DNA from: Aldehydirespirator sp965219165
GTDB lineage: Bacteria; Actinomycetota; Acidimicrobiia; Acidimicrobiales; Aldehydirespiratoraceae
Reading direction: 5' to 3'
DNA: 64,000 nucleotides
Assembly: GCA_965219165.1 (NCBI GenBank)
Contig: CBDCMW010000002.1
Location: 1,798,001 to 1,862,000, forward strand
Shown: one piece after another, positions 43,706 to 53,171 of the stretch
Numbering within the stretch: position 1 is the stretch's first letter
How the letters are laid out: every line of letters starts with the position of its first letter
Notes under the pieces: model-generated
What the model was told of the DNA's origin: nothing
The model's input: only the letters and a program-made list of their open reading frames with translations
Databases searched by the model: none
Position numbers and translations under genes: made by a program

Positions 43706-46700
43706 CTGTGCGAGCCGTTCTCGCCGTTCTCGTCGATGAGCAGCAGATCGGGATCGATGCCCAGAGCGGCCCGCAGTTGGTCGCTGCTGAGATCTCCCAC
43801 CGTGGAGGACTTGGGCAGCACCATGTCGGCGATGCGGCGCTTGCCCGCCACGACTTCCTCCACCCGATCGTCCACGGTGCCGGGGCACACCAACCGGTGG
43901 CACACCACGGTGTTGCGCTGCCCGATCCGCCAGGCCCGGTCGCGGGCCTGGTCCTCCACCGCCGGGTTCCACCAGCGGTCATAGAGCACCACATGGTTGG
44001 CCGCGGTCAGGTTCAGGCCGGTGCCGCCCGCCTTCAGCGACAGCACCAGCGCACCCGGCCCCCGGCCCTTCTGGAACGACTGCACCAGGCGGTCGCGGGC
44101 TCCCCGGGCCAAGCCGCCGTGATAGCAGCTGATCGGCAGGTCGGTGCGCTCGCTCAGATAGACGGCCAGCCGCTCCCCCCAGGTGGCGAAGTGGGTGAAG
44201 ATCAGCATCCGCTCCCCCGCCGCGAACACCTGGCCCATGATCTGCTCCAGCCGGGCCAGCTTGCCCGAGCGCCCGTCCAGGGGGCCGCCGTCATCTTCGT
44301 AGTTGACCGGGTGGTTGCAGATCTGCTTGAGGGCGGTGATGGCGGCCAGAACCGCTCCCTTGCGTTCCGGCCCGGCCTCGGCCCCCTGCGACTCGGTGCG
44401 GGCCACCAGCTCGTCGAGAATCGCCTGGTAGAGGCCGATCTGCTCGGGGGTCATCGTGCAGTGGTCGAGCTCGTCGATGCGGTCGGGCAACTCCGCGGCG
44501 ATGGCGGGCTCGGCCTTGGTCCGGCGGAACACGAGGATGCCGTTGAGGGCGGCCAGAGCACCCTCGCCAGCCGCGGTCGCCTTGGGCGTAGCGGGCGCCC
44601 GAGATCCGTTCGACGCCTCCGACCCGTTGGAGCCCGCGGCGGAGTCTTGGCCCGTCTCGGGCTTCTTGGACACCCTCGACATCTCTGCGATGAACCGGTT
44701 GCGGGCTCCGAGCAGGCCCGGGTTGCAGAAGTCCATGATGGCCCAGAGGTCGCCCAGGCCGTTCTCTATCGGGGTGCCGGTGAGGGTGACCCGGCAGTGG
44801 GCGTTGAGCCGGCGCAACTGCTGGGCGGTCTCGCTGGCTGGGTTCTTGATGGCCTGGGCCTCGTCGAGCACGACCGTCGACCACTCGACGTTCTCGAGTA
44901 CGTCCAGGTCGCGCATGGTGGTGCCGTAGGTGGAGACCACTAGGTCGGCCCGCTCCACCATGGCTGGCACCCGCTCCGCAGGCGTGCGGTTGGGGCCGTG
45001 ATGGACCACCACCCGTAGGCCCGGAACGAACCGGCGGGCCTCAGAGGCCCAGTTGCCGACCACCGCGGGCGGCGCGGCCACCAGCGATGGGCCCTTGCCT
45101 CGGGTTAGGTATATGTGGGCCAGCATGGTGGGCGTCTTGCCCAGGCCCATGTCGAGAGCCAGGCAGCCGCCGAGCCCGGCCTGCTCCAGGAAGCCGAGCC
45201 ATACCAGCGCGTCGGCCTGGTAGGTGCGCAGCATGCCGTTGAAGCCGTCCGGCTTGGTGGGAAGCTCGGCCGGGATGTTGCGGGCGCTGCGGATCAGCTC
45301 CGCGGCCCAGCCCTCCCCGGAGATCATCGTTCCACCGCCCAGAGGGGATCCTTCCAACCCGAGGGCGTGGCGCAGCATGTCGGCGCCGGTCATACGGGTC
45401 ATGTCGGCCCGCTCAGCCAGCGCGGCCGCGGCCTCGTTGAGGTCGGCCCGATCCAATTCCACCCACCGTCCCCGGCTCTTCACCAGAGGCCGGGCCTGGG
45501 CGGCCAGGTCGCGGATCTCGGCCGCGGTCAGCTCGACGTCGTCGAAAGCGACCGACCAGCGCACGTCCGCGAGCTGGCGGGCCCCTACCACGGTCTCCTG
45601 GGCTTCCAACGATGTGAGCCGCAGGGACGGTGTGGGCCGGCGGCGCGACAGCGCCGGGACCCGGACGTTGTAGCCGACAGCCTGCAGGACGTGCCCGGTC
45701 TCAGTCATGAGCTGCCACGCCTCGTCGGCGTTGAGGATCACCTCTCCCCGGCGGCGGCCTCCGAGACGCACCAGCTCGGGGAAGAGCCGCTCCAGGCGTG
45801 ACATCTGATGCTTCACCGCCTGGCGCCTGGCCCGCGACGCAATGACAAGGGCCCGCTCGACGGGCTGGAGCTCGCCCGTGCTCGCCTCCGACAGCACCGA
45901 GAGGTGCCAGGCCCCGATGTCGTCGGGCGGATCGAGCTGCACGATCAGGCGCAGACGCCGGTCGTAGGGCTCCGTTACCGGCCGGGCCCATTGGTCCAGG
46001 CGGCGGGACAGATCCGAGGCGTGCCGGCTCGGCACGTCGAAGGGGGCGCCGTCGAGGCGGGCCAGGACTGTCTCGGCCACGTCGGCCTTGGTGCGAGGCT
46101 CGGGCGGCGGCGCAGGCGCCTCGAGCCGCTCGGCCGCCTCGGTGGCGATGGCGTCGACGATGTCGCCCAGTGCCGCCTGCGTGAACGCGGTGGCGTCCCG
46201 CTGGTTCTCGAAGGCCGCCGCGGCACCCGGCAGCGACTCGGCCAGCGCGGCGATGACGTCGGACTCCACCAGCGCCGGCGCCCAGCGGACCACGTAGGAG
46301 ACGCTGTCGGGTGCTGCGGCGGCCGCGCCGCTCGAGCCGTCGCCTTCAGCGTCGTCGGGGCGGTAGCGGCGGCGAACCTTCTTGAGTTGGGGCACCATGC
46401 GCCCCTGCGCGGCGAGCCGCACCGCTAGCGCGGCCACGAGGCCCAGCCACGAGACGCTTGTGCCGATGCCCTGCTCCTCAGCTGCCTCCCCCAGCGCGAC
46501 AAGCCACCCGAGACAGCTCTCGATCGGCGCCGAGACCGCGTCGGCCCGCGCGCCGCCGGTGAGTTTCACGGGGCGGTGCTCGCTCCAGTCGACGGTGCCG
46601 GCGCCGGTGTCGCGCAGCCGCTTGAGCACTTCCGGCGCGCTGTCGGCGGACCGGCCGGGTCCTGCGGCCCAGGCGATGACCCGCCCCGGCACCCATGAGA

Positions 46701-47061
46701 GTTGCAGCTCGACGACGCCGGTGTCGCGGGCATCGGCGGACGCCCCGTTCTCCAAGGGCGCGAGCGGCGGCCCCACCAGCTTCGTCAGCACGGCGTCGAT
46801 GGCGCGGTAGTCCTCCTCCAGGTCGGTGACGATCATGGCGCGCCGATGTCCCCTCACCGTGGCCCTGACGCCGTCGATGGACTCAGCGACGTCGTCGAGC
46901 AGTCGGTAAAGGGCTCGAACCCACAGCCTGGTGTTGGCCTCGAGAAGCGCCAAGTCCGCGTCGCTGGCCAGGCCATCGACATGGCGGCGCACAACTTCGG
47001 CGAAGTCCGTGGACAACGCCAAGCGTGGGTCCAAGGTGGCGGTAGCAGTCGTCGTCACCAT
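43687..47061 (-). CDS. SNF2-family ATP-dependent helicase/translocase
   Basis: An 1124-residue ATPase of the SNF2/Rad54-like class found in many actinobacteria. The N-terminal 550 residues hold a family-specific accessory region. The ATPase core shows LALDMGLGKTPTMLAH (Walker A), VVLDEAQAIKNP (II), LTGTPIENGLGDLWAI (III), LVFRRTKAEPAIAAELPDRI, and a C-terminal helicase lobe with ILSLKAGGTGLNLTAANHVV and ARDRAWRIGQ. It may remodel nucleoprotein complexes in repair or transcription; the role here is unknown. It starts at ATG 47061, and the stop overlaps a small partner gene. Confidence 0.92.
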   Translation of the reverse strand: MVTTTATATLDPRLALSTDFAEVVRRHVDGLASDADLALLEANTRLWVRALYRLLDDVAESIDGVRATVRGHRRAMIVTDLEEDYRAIDAVLTKLVGPPLAPLENGASADARDTGVVELQLSWVPGRVIAWAAGPGRSADSAPEVLKRLRDTGAGTVDWSEHRPVKLTGGARADAVSAPIESCLGWLVALGEAAEEQGIGTSVSWLGLVAALAVRLAAQGRMVPQLKKVRRRYRPDDAEGDGSSGAAAAAPDSVSYVVRWAPALVESDVIAALAESLPGAAAAFENQRDATAFTQAALGDIVDAIATEAAERLEAPAPPPEPRTKADVAETVLARLDGAPFDVPSRHASDLSRRLDQWARPVTEPYDRRLRLIVQLDPPDDIGAWHLSVLSEASTGELQPVERALVIASRARRQAVKHQMSRLERLFPELVRLGGRRRGEVILNADEAWQLMTETGHVLQAVGYNVRVPALSRRRPTPSLRLTSLEAQETVVGARQLADVRWSVAFDDVELTAAEIRDLAAQARPLVKSRGRWVELDRADLNEAAAALAERADMTRMTGADMLRHALGLEGSPLGGGTMISGEGWAAELIRSARNIPAELPTKPDGFNGMLRTYQADALVWLGFLEQAGLGGCLALDMGLGKTPTMLAHIYLTRGKGPSLVAAPPAVVGNWASEARRFVPGLRVVVHHGPNRTPAERVPAMVERADLVVSTYGTTMRDLDVLENVEWSTVVLDEAQAIKNPASETAQQLRRLNAHCRVTLTGTPIENGLGDLWAIMDFCNPGLLGARNRFIAEMSRVSKKPETGQDSAAGSNGSEASNGSRAPATPKATAAGEGALAALNGILVFRRTKAEPAIAAELPDRIDELDHCTMTPEQIGLYQAILDELVARTESQGAEAGPERKGAVLAAITALKQICNHPVNYEDDGGPLDGRSGKLARLEQIMGQVFAAGERMLIFTHFATWGERLAVYLSERTDLPISCYHGGLARGARDRLVQSFQKGRGPGALVLSLKAGGTGLNLTAANHVVLYDRWWNPAVEDQARDRAWRIGQRNTVVCHRLVCPGTVDDRVEEVVAGKRRIADMVLPKSSTVGDLSSDQLRAALGIDPDLLLIDENGENGSHRPQDGS

Positions 47062-47103
47062 CGGTTGGCCGCGAGCCTACAAGCGGCCTCACCGCGATGC
47101 GCT

Positions 47104-50100
47104 TCACCTATCCGCGCGGCCCCTGAGTTCCTCTCGCATCTCTTCTATCCCGGCCATCTTGATGTGCTCGTAGCCCCGCACGATCTCGGGCAGCGCGGCT
47201 CGGGCCAGCGCCGCTTCGTATCCTGCGGCATCCAGCCGCCGCAGGTCGGACTCGACCGCGGACCGGTACTCGCCCGGCAGCGACCGCTCCGCCCGCCGCA
47301 CCGCGGTGTGCCCGAACACGTCGAACACCGTGCCCCGCAGCCGGCGCATGGCGGCCAATGTTCGTATCACCGGAGTCCACGACACTCCTAGCGCGATCTT
47401 CGACTTCATGCCCAGAGCCCGCAGGATCGGCGGGTGCAGCTTCCAGGCCAGCCTTCCCCCGGTCGCCGCAAGCAGCTCCCGCGCCTCCGCGGTGGCCGCG
47501 GCGTCGAGCATCAGCCTGGCCACCTCGTACTCGTCCTTGTAGGCGAGCAGCTTGAAGTAGCCGCGGGCCGCGGTCACCGTCAGCCGCCCAGATCCGTCGC
47601 CCCGCTCGGCGTCGGCTGCCGCCACGGCCTCCACGAAGTCGAGGTGGTCGAGGGCCAGCCTCGGCGACTGGTAGGCGCACAGCTCCCTGGCCATCAGCTC
47701 CAAGTCGAGCGGGCCGCGGTAGCCGGCGTCGCCGACGTCGGCAGCGCCGGCTGTGGCGTGGTCGAGGCCGGCGGCGCGGGCCACGGCGCTCACCCGCGCC
47801 GCGGTGCGCTCGTCGAGGTCACTGGGCCTGCCTCCGCTGGCGTGGCCGGAGGCGACAGCAGCCGCCACCGCCTCGGGCCTGGCCACCATTGCCCGGCCCC
47901 ACCGGAACGCCTCGATGTTGCTCTGCACGGCCACGCCGTTGAGCTCGATGGCCTGCTCCACCGACTGCGGCGCCAACGGCAGCGCGCCGGCCTGAACCGC
48001 CATTCCCACCACGAACACGTTGGCTGTGACCGCGTTGCCGAACAGAGCCTCAGTGACGCCCTGGGCGTCGGCCCAGTGGCGGCAGTCGGCCCGGGTGGCC
48101 GCCGCGATGGCCGCTTCCAGCTCGGCAGGGTGGGGCATGGTGCGGTCCGGATGGGCGATCATCGCGCCGGTCGGGGTCTGCGACACCGAGCCCACCACCA
48201 CAGTGCGCTGCGGGTCGGCGGTGCTCAGTCCCGTGGGCGATGCCGCACCCAGCTGGTCGAAGGCCAGCAGCACGTCGGCCTGGGCGGTTCCGAGCCGGTT
48301 GCTGGCCGCCTCGCCGTCCCGGCCCAGCCGCAGGTCGCTCACCACCGGCCCGGCCTTCTGCGACAGGCCGATCTGGTCGAGGCCCCGCACCTCGTAGCCG
48401 TCGAACATGGCCGCAGTGCCGATCACCTGGCTGACCGTGACCACGCCGGTGCCGCCGATGCCGACGATGCGCACCGACAGTTCGTCGGTGGGCACGACCG
48501 GCACCGGATCGTCCAGGTCGCCAGGGGCGGCGGGCGCGCCGCTCCCGGGTCCCGGCCTGCCGCGGCCCCGCATCTTGATGCGGCGCAGCCACGACCGCAG
48601 GCGCCCCGGCTGCACGACCGTCATGAATGACGGGCAGTCCCCCTCCAGGCAGGAGAAGTCCAGGTTGCAGGTGGTCTGGTCGATGCGGGTCTTGCGCCCG
48701 AAGGCCGTCTCGACGGGCTGCACCGACAGGCAGTTGCTCACCTGCGCGCAGTCCCCGCAGCCCTCGCAGATCCGTTCGTTGATGAAGACCCGCTGGCGGG
48801 GCACGGCCACCGTGCCCCGTTTGCGACCCCGGCGGGCTTCGGCCGCGCACTGCTGGTCGTGGATCAGCACGGTCACGCCTTTGACTTGAGCCAGCTGCTC
48901 CTGGGCCTCGATCAGCCGGCTGCGGGGCCAGACCTCCACGCCCTCGGGCATGTCCGTGACGCGGTAGCGAGCGACATCGTCGGTGGTGACCAGCACCTGG
49001 GCCACCCCCTGGGCCAGCAGCACCCTGCAAACCTCGGCGACACCGATCACGCCCTGGGGGTCCTGGCCGCCGGTCATGGCCACGGTGCGATTCCAGAGCA
49101 GTTTGTAGGTGATGTCGACGCCGGCCGCGATCGCCCCCTGGATGGCGAGCTGGCCGCTGTGGAAGTAGGTGCCGTCGCCGATGTTCTGGAAGATGCGGGG
49201 CGTCTCCACGAACGGCTCCATGCCGATCCACTGGGCGCCCTCCTGGCCCATGCAGGTAAGTCCGATCATGTCGCCGAAGCCGTCGGAGTCCATCAGCAGG
49301 GTCATCGTGTGACATCCGATGCCGGCCCCGACCGCGGCGCCGTCGGGCACTCTGGTGGAGCGGTTGTGGGGGCAGCCCGAGCAGAAGTAGGGGGTGCGGG
49401 CCACCTTGGTGCTGAGCGCGATCATTTCCCGCGGCGGCTTCGGGGGCACCAGCCGGTGGCCGATGCGCTGGCTCAGGCGGCGGCGCAGCGGGTCCAGCAG
49501 GTCGTCGGCGCTCAATCCGCCGTGGCCGGGGAGGAGCATGGCGTCGTGCTCGTCGCACTTGCCGGTCACCCGGGGGCGCAGGGCCTCGTTGTAGAGGGCG
49601 TCTTTGATGAGCGACTCGATGTTGGGCTGCTTCTCCTCCACCACGAACACCTCTTCGAGGCCGCGGGCGAAGGCGCGGGCCCGCTCGGGGCTGAACGGGA
49701 TCGGCATATGCATGCACATGAGCCGGATGCCAGCCGCGGCGATGTCGGCGTCCCGGGCCAGCCCGAGGCGGCGCAGCGCCTCGCGCAGCTCCCGGTAGGT
49801 GATGCCCGAGGCCACGATGCCGATCCAGCCGTCGGCCGGGTTGACGGTGGCGTGGTTCAAGCGGTTTAGGGCGGCGTAGGTGATGGCCAGCGGATGACGG
49901 ACTTCGCAGATCTCTCGTTCGGTGCCCACCGTGTCCGGGGTCAGCAACCGGCCGTCGGGGGCATGGGCGTAGGGCTGGCCGTCGACGGTCGGCATCTGTG
50001 GCTCGATCCTCGCCGGGTCGAGGTGGACGGTGCCGCTGCCGTCGGCGACATCGGCCACGATCTTGAGGCTCGTCCACAGCCCGGTGGCCCTCGACAGGTA

Positions 50101-50664
50101 CACGGCGTGACGTCCGAGATCCAGTGCCTCGCCGGGCGTGCCCGGATACAGCACCGGAATATGCATGTCGGCGAGGGTCCCGGCCGACGACGACGGGATG
50201 GTCGAGCTCTTGGCCTGCGGGTCGTCTCCGGCGATCACCACCGCGCCGCCCCGTGGGTCCGTGCCCGCGAACACGCCGTGGCGGAGGGCGTCGCCGGCTC
50301 GGTCCACGCCGGGCCCCTTGGCGTAGAAGATGCCGACAACGCCGTCGTAGCGGGAGTCGGGTCGGACGGAGGCGAGCTGGGACCCCATGACCGCGGTGAC
50401 GGCTTGCTCCTCGTTCAGAGCGGGGGCCAGCACGATGGGGAGGTCCGGGGCCTGCTGGATGGCCTTGTCGAGCTCGCCGTCGTAGCCGCCGAGGGGTGAG
50501 CCCGGGTAGCCGCTGATGAAGGCGGCGGTGCGCAGCCCCGCGAGCCGGTCGGCCCGCAGCTGCTCGATCGGCAGCCGGGCCAGCGCCTGAAGGCCCGTCA
50601 TGAAGACCGTCCCGGAGTCATCGGTGTACCGGGAGGACAGGCGGTACGTGTCGGCGACGGGCAA
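47104..50664 (-). CDS. Fused indolepyruvate:ferredoxin oxidoreductase
   Basis: An 1186-residue 2-oxoacid:ferredoxin oxidoreductase in which the alpha, beta and gamma parts are joined. It oxidatively decarboxylates aryl pyruvates from amino-acid breakdown to acyl-CoA, with TPP and iron-sulfur clusters. GYPGSPLGGYD (N-terminal domain), GIGCHTMTLLMDSDGFGDMI (TPP-binding), CEGCGDCAQVSNC (cluster) and GIGGTGVVTVSQVIGTAAM (gamma domain) are all seen. TTG start 50664. Genes upstream and downstream are not obviously linked to it. Arylpyruvate preference is inferred from the family. Confidence 0.9.
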   Translation of the reverse strand: MPVADTYRLSSRYTDDSGTVFMTGLQALARLPIEQLRADRLAGLRTAAFISGYPGSPLGGYDGELDKAIQQAPDLPIVLAPALNEEQAVTAVMGSQLASVRPDSRYDGVVGIFYAKGPGVDRAGDALRHGVFAGTDPRGGAVVIAGDDPQAKSSTIPSSSAGTLADMHIPVLYPGTPGEALDLGRHAVYLSRATGLWTSLKIVADVADGSGTVHLDPARIEPQMPTVDGQPYAHAPDGRLLTPDTVGTEREICEVRHPLAITYAALNRLNHATVNPADGWIGIVASGITYRELREALRRLGLARDADIAAAGIRLMCMHMPIPFSPERARAFARGLEEVFVVEEKQPNIESLIKDALYNEALRPRVTGKCDEHDAMLLPGHGGLSADDLLDPLRRRLSQRIGHRLVPPKPPREMIALSTKVARTPYFCSGCPHNRSTRVPDGAAVGAGIGCHTMTLLMDSDGFGDMIGLTCMGQEGAQWIGMEPFVETPRIFQNIGDGTYFHSGQLAIQGAIAAGVDITYKLLWNRTVAMTGGQDPQGVIGVAEVCRVLLAQGVAQVLVTTDDVARYRVTDMPEGVEVWPRSRLIEAQEQLAQVKGVTVLIHDQQCAAEARRGRKRGTVAVPRQRVFINERICEGCGDCAQVSNCLSVQPVETAFGRKTRIDQTTCNLDFSCLEGDCPSFMTVVQPGRLRSWLRRIKMRGRGRPGPGSGAPAAPGDLDDPVPVVPTDELSVRIVGIGGTGVVTVSQVIGTAAMFDGYEVRGLDQIGLSQKAGPVVSDLRLGRDGEAASNRLGTAQADVLLAFDQLGAASPTGLSTADPQRTVVVGSVSQTPTGAMIAHPDRTMPHPAELEAAIAAATRADCRHWADAQGVTEALFGNAVTANVFVVGMAVQAGALPLAPQSVEQAIELNGVAVQSNIEAFRWGRAMVARPEAVAAAVASGHASGGRPSDLDERTAARVSAVARAAGLDHATAGAADVGDAGYRGPLDLELMARELCAYQSPRLALDHLDFVEAVAAADAERGDGSGRLTVTAARGYFKLLAYKDEYEVARLMLDAAATAEARELLAATGGRLAWKLHPPILRALGMKSKIALGVSWTPVIRTLAAMRRLRGTVFDVFGHTAVRRAERSLPGEYRSAVESDLRRLDAAGYEAALARAALPEIVRGYEHIKMAGIEEMREELRGRADR

Positions 50665-50798
50665 AGGCGACCTCCAGGCGTCAGCGGTCGGGGCGGTGGC
50701 GCGACGGCGACACTAGTGGGCCGAGTGCTTCTAGGGAAGAGGCGCCTCGCGAACCGCTACGGGTGGTGATGGGCGATGCGCCCCTCGGAGCATTCCGA

Positions 50799-51566
50799 TC
50801 AGGCGGGGCGGACGGCTATGCCGGCCGCGGCCATGCGGGCTTTGGCTTCGGCGATCGTGTGCTCTCCGTAGTGGAAGATGCTGGCGGCCAGCACCGCGTC
50901 GGCCTTGCCCTCGATGACACCCTCCACCAGATGATCGAGGTTGCCCACTCCCCCGCTGGCGATCACCGGGACGCCCACAGCATCGGCAGTCTTCGATGTC
51001 AAGTTCAGCTCGAACCCCTCCCTGGTGCCGTCGCGGTCCATCGACGTCAGCAGGATCTCGCCGGCCCCCAGGCGCTCGGCTTCGGCAGCCCACACCAGCG
51101 CGTCGACCCCGGTCCGTGTGCGCCCCCCGTGGGTGAACACCTCGTAGCCGCTCGCCGCGTCCGTCGAGCTGCGAGCGTCGATGGCGACCACGCAACACTG
51201 CGCGCCGAACTCCCGGCTGATCTCGCGTACCAGCTCCGGACGCCGCACCGCCGCAGTGTTGACGCTCACCTTGTCAGCCCCGGCCCGCAGCAGGCGGCGC
51301 GCGTCGTCGAGGGTGCGGACGCCGCCGCCGATGGTGAACGGTATGAACACCTCGTCGGCCACCGCCCGGGCCATGGCCACGGTGGTGTCGCGGCGGTCCG
51401 ACGAGGCGGTGATGTCTAGAAAAACGAGTTCGTCGGCCCCCTCGGCGTCGTAGCGGGCCGCCAGCTCCACCGGGTCGCCCGCGTCGCGGATGTCCACGAA
51501 GTTGACGCCTTTGACGACCCGCCCGGCGTCGACGTCGAGGCAAGGGATGACCCGAGCCACCCGCAT
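50799..51566 (-). CDS. hisF: Imidazole glycerol phosphate synthase cyclase subunit
   Basis: HisF closes the imidazole ring using ammonia delivered by HisH. The 255-residue TIM barrel begins RVIPCLDVDAGRVVKGVNF with the catalytic Asp and includes IGGGVRTLDDARRLL and VIASGGVGNLDHLVEGV for phosphate binding. The second catalytic Asp is in LTSMDRDGTREGFEL. It is followed upstream by hisA with a one-base gap, so the usual hisH-hisA-hisF order is kept. Confidence 0.95.
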   Translation of the reverse strand: MRVARVIPCLDVDAGRVVKGVNFVDIRDAGDPVELAARYDAEGADELVFLDITASSDRRDTTVAMARAVADEVFIPFTIGGGVRTLDDARRLLRAGADKVSVNTAAVRRPELVREISREFGAQCCVVAIDARSSTDAASGYEVFTHGGRTRTGVDALVWAAEAERLGAGEILLTSMDRDGTREGFELNLTSKTADAVGVPVIASGGVGNLDHLVEGVIEGKADAVLAASIFHYGEHTIAEAKARMAAAGIAVRPA

Positions 51567-51567
51567 G

Positions 51568-52311
51568 TCAGCCGCCCCCTTCGGTCGCGGCCAGCGCGGC
51601 GACCGCCTCGGCCACCGTGAAGCGTCGCTCGTAGAGGGCGGTCCCCACGATCACGCCGCTCAGCCCGCGACCCTGTCTGCCCTCGAGGTCGGCCAATGCC
51701 CGCAGGTCGTCGAGTCGTCCCACTCCTCCCGAGGCGATCACGTCCACGGACACCGCGTCGAGCACTGACGCCAGGCCGTCGAGGTCGGGTCCGTCCAGCG
51801 TCCCGTCACGGTCTATGTCGGTGACCACGAAGGCGTCCACGCCGTCGGTGGCGAAACTGCGGGCCACATCCATCACCGACCGCCCCGAGCCCTGCAGCCA
51901 GCCGTCGGTGGCGACGTGGCCGGAGCGGGCGTCGAGGCCGACCGCGACGCGGTGCGATCGGGCCAGGTCTCGCACCAGGCCCGGGTCGCGCAGCGCGGCG
52001 GTGCCCATTACCACCCGTTCTACTCCCGCCGCGAACCACGCCTGCGCGGTCTTGGCGGTGCGCACCCCGCCCCCAGCCTGGACCGGGACATCGACCGCGC
52101 CGGCTATGGCCGCGACGACGGCCGCGTTGTCGGGACGCCCGGAGCGGGCGCCGTCGAGGTCCACGACATGAATCCACCCCGCGCCCTGGCTGGCCATCTC
52201 GACCGCCCGGGACACCGGGTCGTCGTCGTAGACGGTCTCGGCGCCGTAGTCGCCCTGGCGCAGGCGCACGCAGCGGCCCTCGCGGACATCTACCGCGCCG
52301 AAGAGCTTCAC
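51568..52311 (-). CDS. hisA: HisA-type isomerase (PriA-like TIM barrel)
   Basis: A 247-residue TIM barrel that isomerises the phosphoribosyl-formimino intermediate to its ribulosyl form. Landmarks are LFGAVDVREGRCVRLRQGD, QAGGGVRTAKTA and FVVTDIDRDGTLDGPDL. In several actinobacteria this protein (PriA) also replaces TrpF, but here trpF is separate, so it could be a specialist. GTG start 52311 is 8 bases from repeat copy 6, which lies between hisA and hisH. Confidence 0.93.
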   Translation of the reverse strand: MKLFGAVDVREGRCVRLRQGDYGAETVYDDDPVSRAVEMASQGAGWIHVVDLDGARSGRPDNAAVVAAIAGAVDVPVQAGGGVRTAKTAQAWFAAGVERVVMGTAALRDPGLVRDLARSHRVAVGLDARSGHVATDGWLQGSGRSVMDVARSFATDGVDAFVVTDIDRDGTLDGPDLDGLASVLDAVSVDVIASGGVGRLDDLRALADLEGRQGRGLSGVIVGTALYERRFTVAEAVAALAATEGGG

Positions 52312-52319
52312 GGCGCCCA

Positions 52320-52455
52320 GAGGCCGAGCGGATAGGCGGCAGTCTTGCGAGGACTTCTCAAGGTGCGGAGCGAGGCCGTGGCCCGAGCGGCCCGTGAGCG
52401 CAGCGAACAAGAGCGGGAAACATGGTGCTTCATCGCGAGGCGTTGACACCCATCC
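52320..52455 (+). repeat. Dispersed intergenic repeat, copy 6, inside the his operon
   Basis: The head starts at 52320, 8 bases from the hisA start on the other strand. The core is at 52368-52420 and the tail (gcttcatcgcgaggcg) runs over the end of hisH. The hisH stop codon (plus-strand tca at 52430-52432) belongs to the conserved tail, so part of the protein's C-terminus comes from the repeat. Confidence 0.87.
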
Positions 52456-53104
52456 GCGGGGTCCCCAAGGCGGCGGCCGCGTCCGCGGCCGTGGCCGCCA
52501 CGAAGTTGGCCAGGATGCGCAGGCCCACCCGAGACGACTTCTCGGGGTGGAACTGGGCGGCCCATACGTTGCCGCGGGCCACCGCGGCCACCACCGGTCC
52601 GCCGTAGTCGCAGGTGGCGACCACGTCACTGCTGTCGCTCATCTCCGGCGCCAGCGAATGGACGAAGTAGGCCCAGATCGGATCATCCAGCCCGGCCAGC
52701 ATCGGATGGTCGCGGTTGCGGTGCAGCACGTTCCACTGCATCTGCGGGCGCTTCACCGGGCCGTCGATCCAGCGCACCATGCGGTCGAACACGCCCAGGC
52801 CCGAGACGCCGGGGGCCTCGTCGGAGCCGGCGAAGAGCACCTGCATCCCCACGCAGATGCCCATGAAGGGCCGGCCCGACTGCACCGCGTCCAAGGCTGC
52901 GGTGTCCAGGCTGGTGCGGCCAAGCGCGGCCATGCACGGCGCGAAGGCGCCCACGCCCGGTAGCACCACCCCGGCGGCGGCCTCGATGAGCCCGCGGTCC
53001 GCGGTGAGCCGGGCGTCGGCCCCGGCGTGCTCGAATCCCTTCTGCGCCGAATGCAGATTGCCGATGCCGTAGTCGAGGATGGCGACGAGAGGTCTGTCCC
53101 TCAT
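52430..53104 (-). CDS. hisH: Imidazole glycerol phosphate synthase glutaminase subunit
   Basis: HisH supplies ammonia from glutamine to HisF. The 224-residue type I glutamine amidotransferase has DYGIGNLHSAQKG, the oxyanion strand VVLPGVGAFAPCM, the nucleophile Cys in FMGICVGMQ, and the His-Glu pair in AAQFHPEKS. The last six residues (GVNASR) and the stop codon lie in the tail of the dispersed repeat, so the natural C-terminus has been changed slightly. It precedes hisA in transcription order, separated by the repeat. Confidence 0.93.
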   Translation of the reverse strand: MRDRPLVAILDYGIGNLHSAQKGFEHAGADARLTADRGLIEAAAGVVLPGVGAFAPCMAALGRTSLDTAALDAVQSGRPFMGICVGMQVLFAGSDEAPGVSGLGVFDRMVRWIDGPVKRPQMQWNVLHRNRDHPMLAGLDDPIWAYFVHSLAPEMSDSSDVVATCDYGGPVVAAVARGNVWAAQFHPEKSSRVGLRILANFVAATAADAAAALGTPRMGVNASR

Positions 53105-53171
53105 GGCTCGCTCCGCTTGCGTGGAGTGAGTGCTATTGGGTCTAAGAGGATGACGCTGAGCCGCTTCGCCG

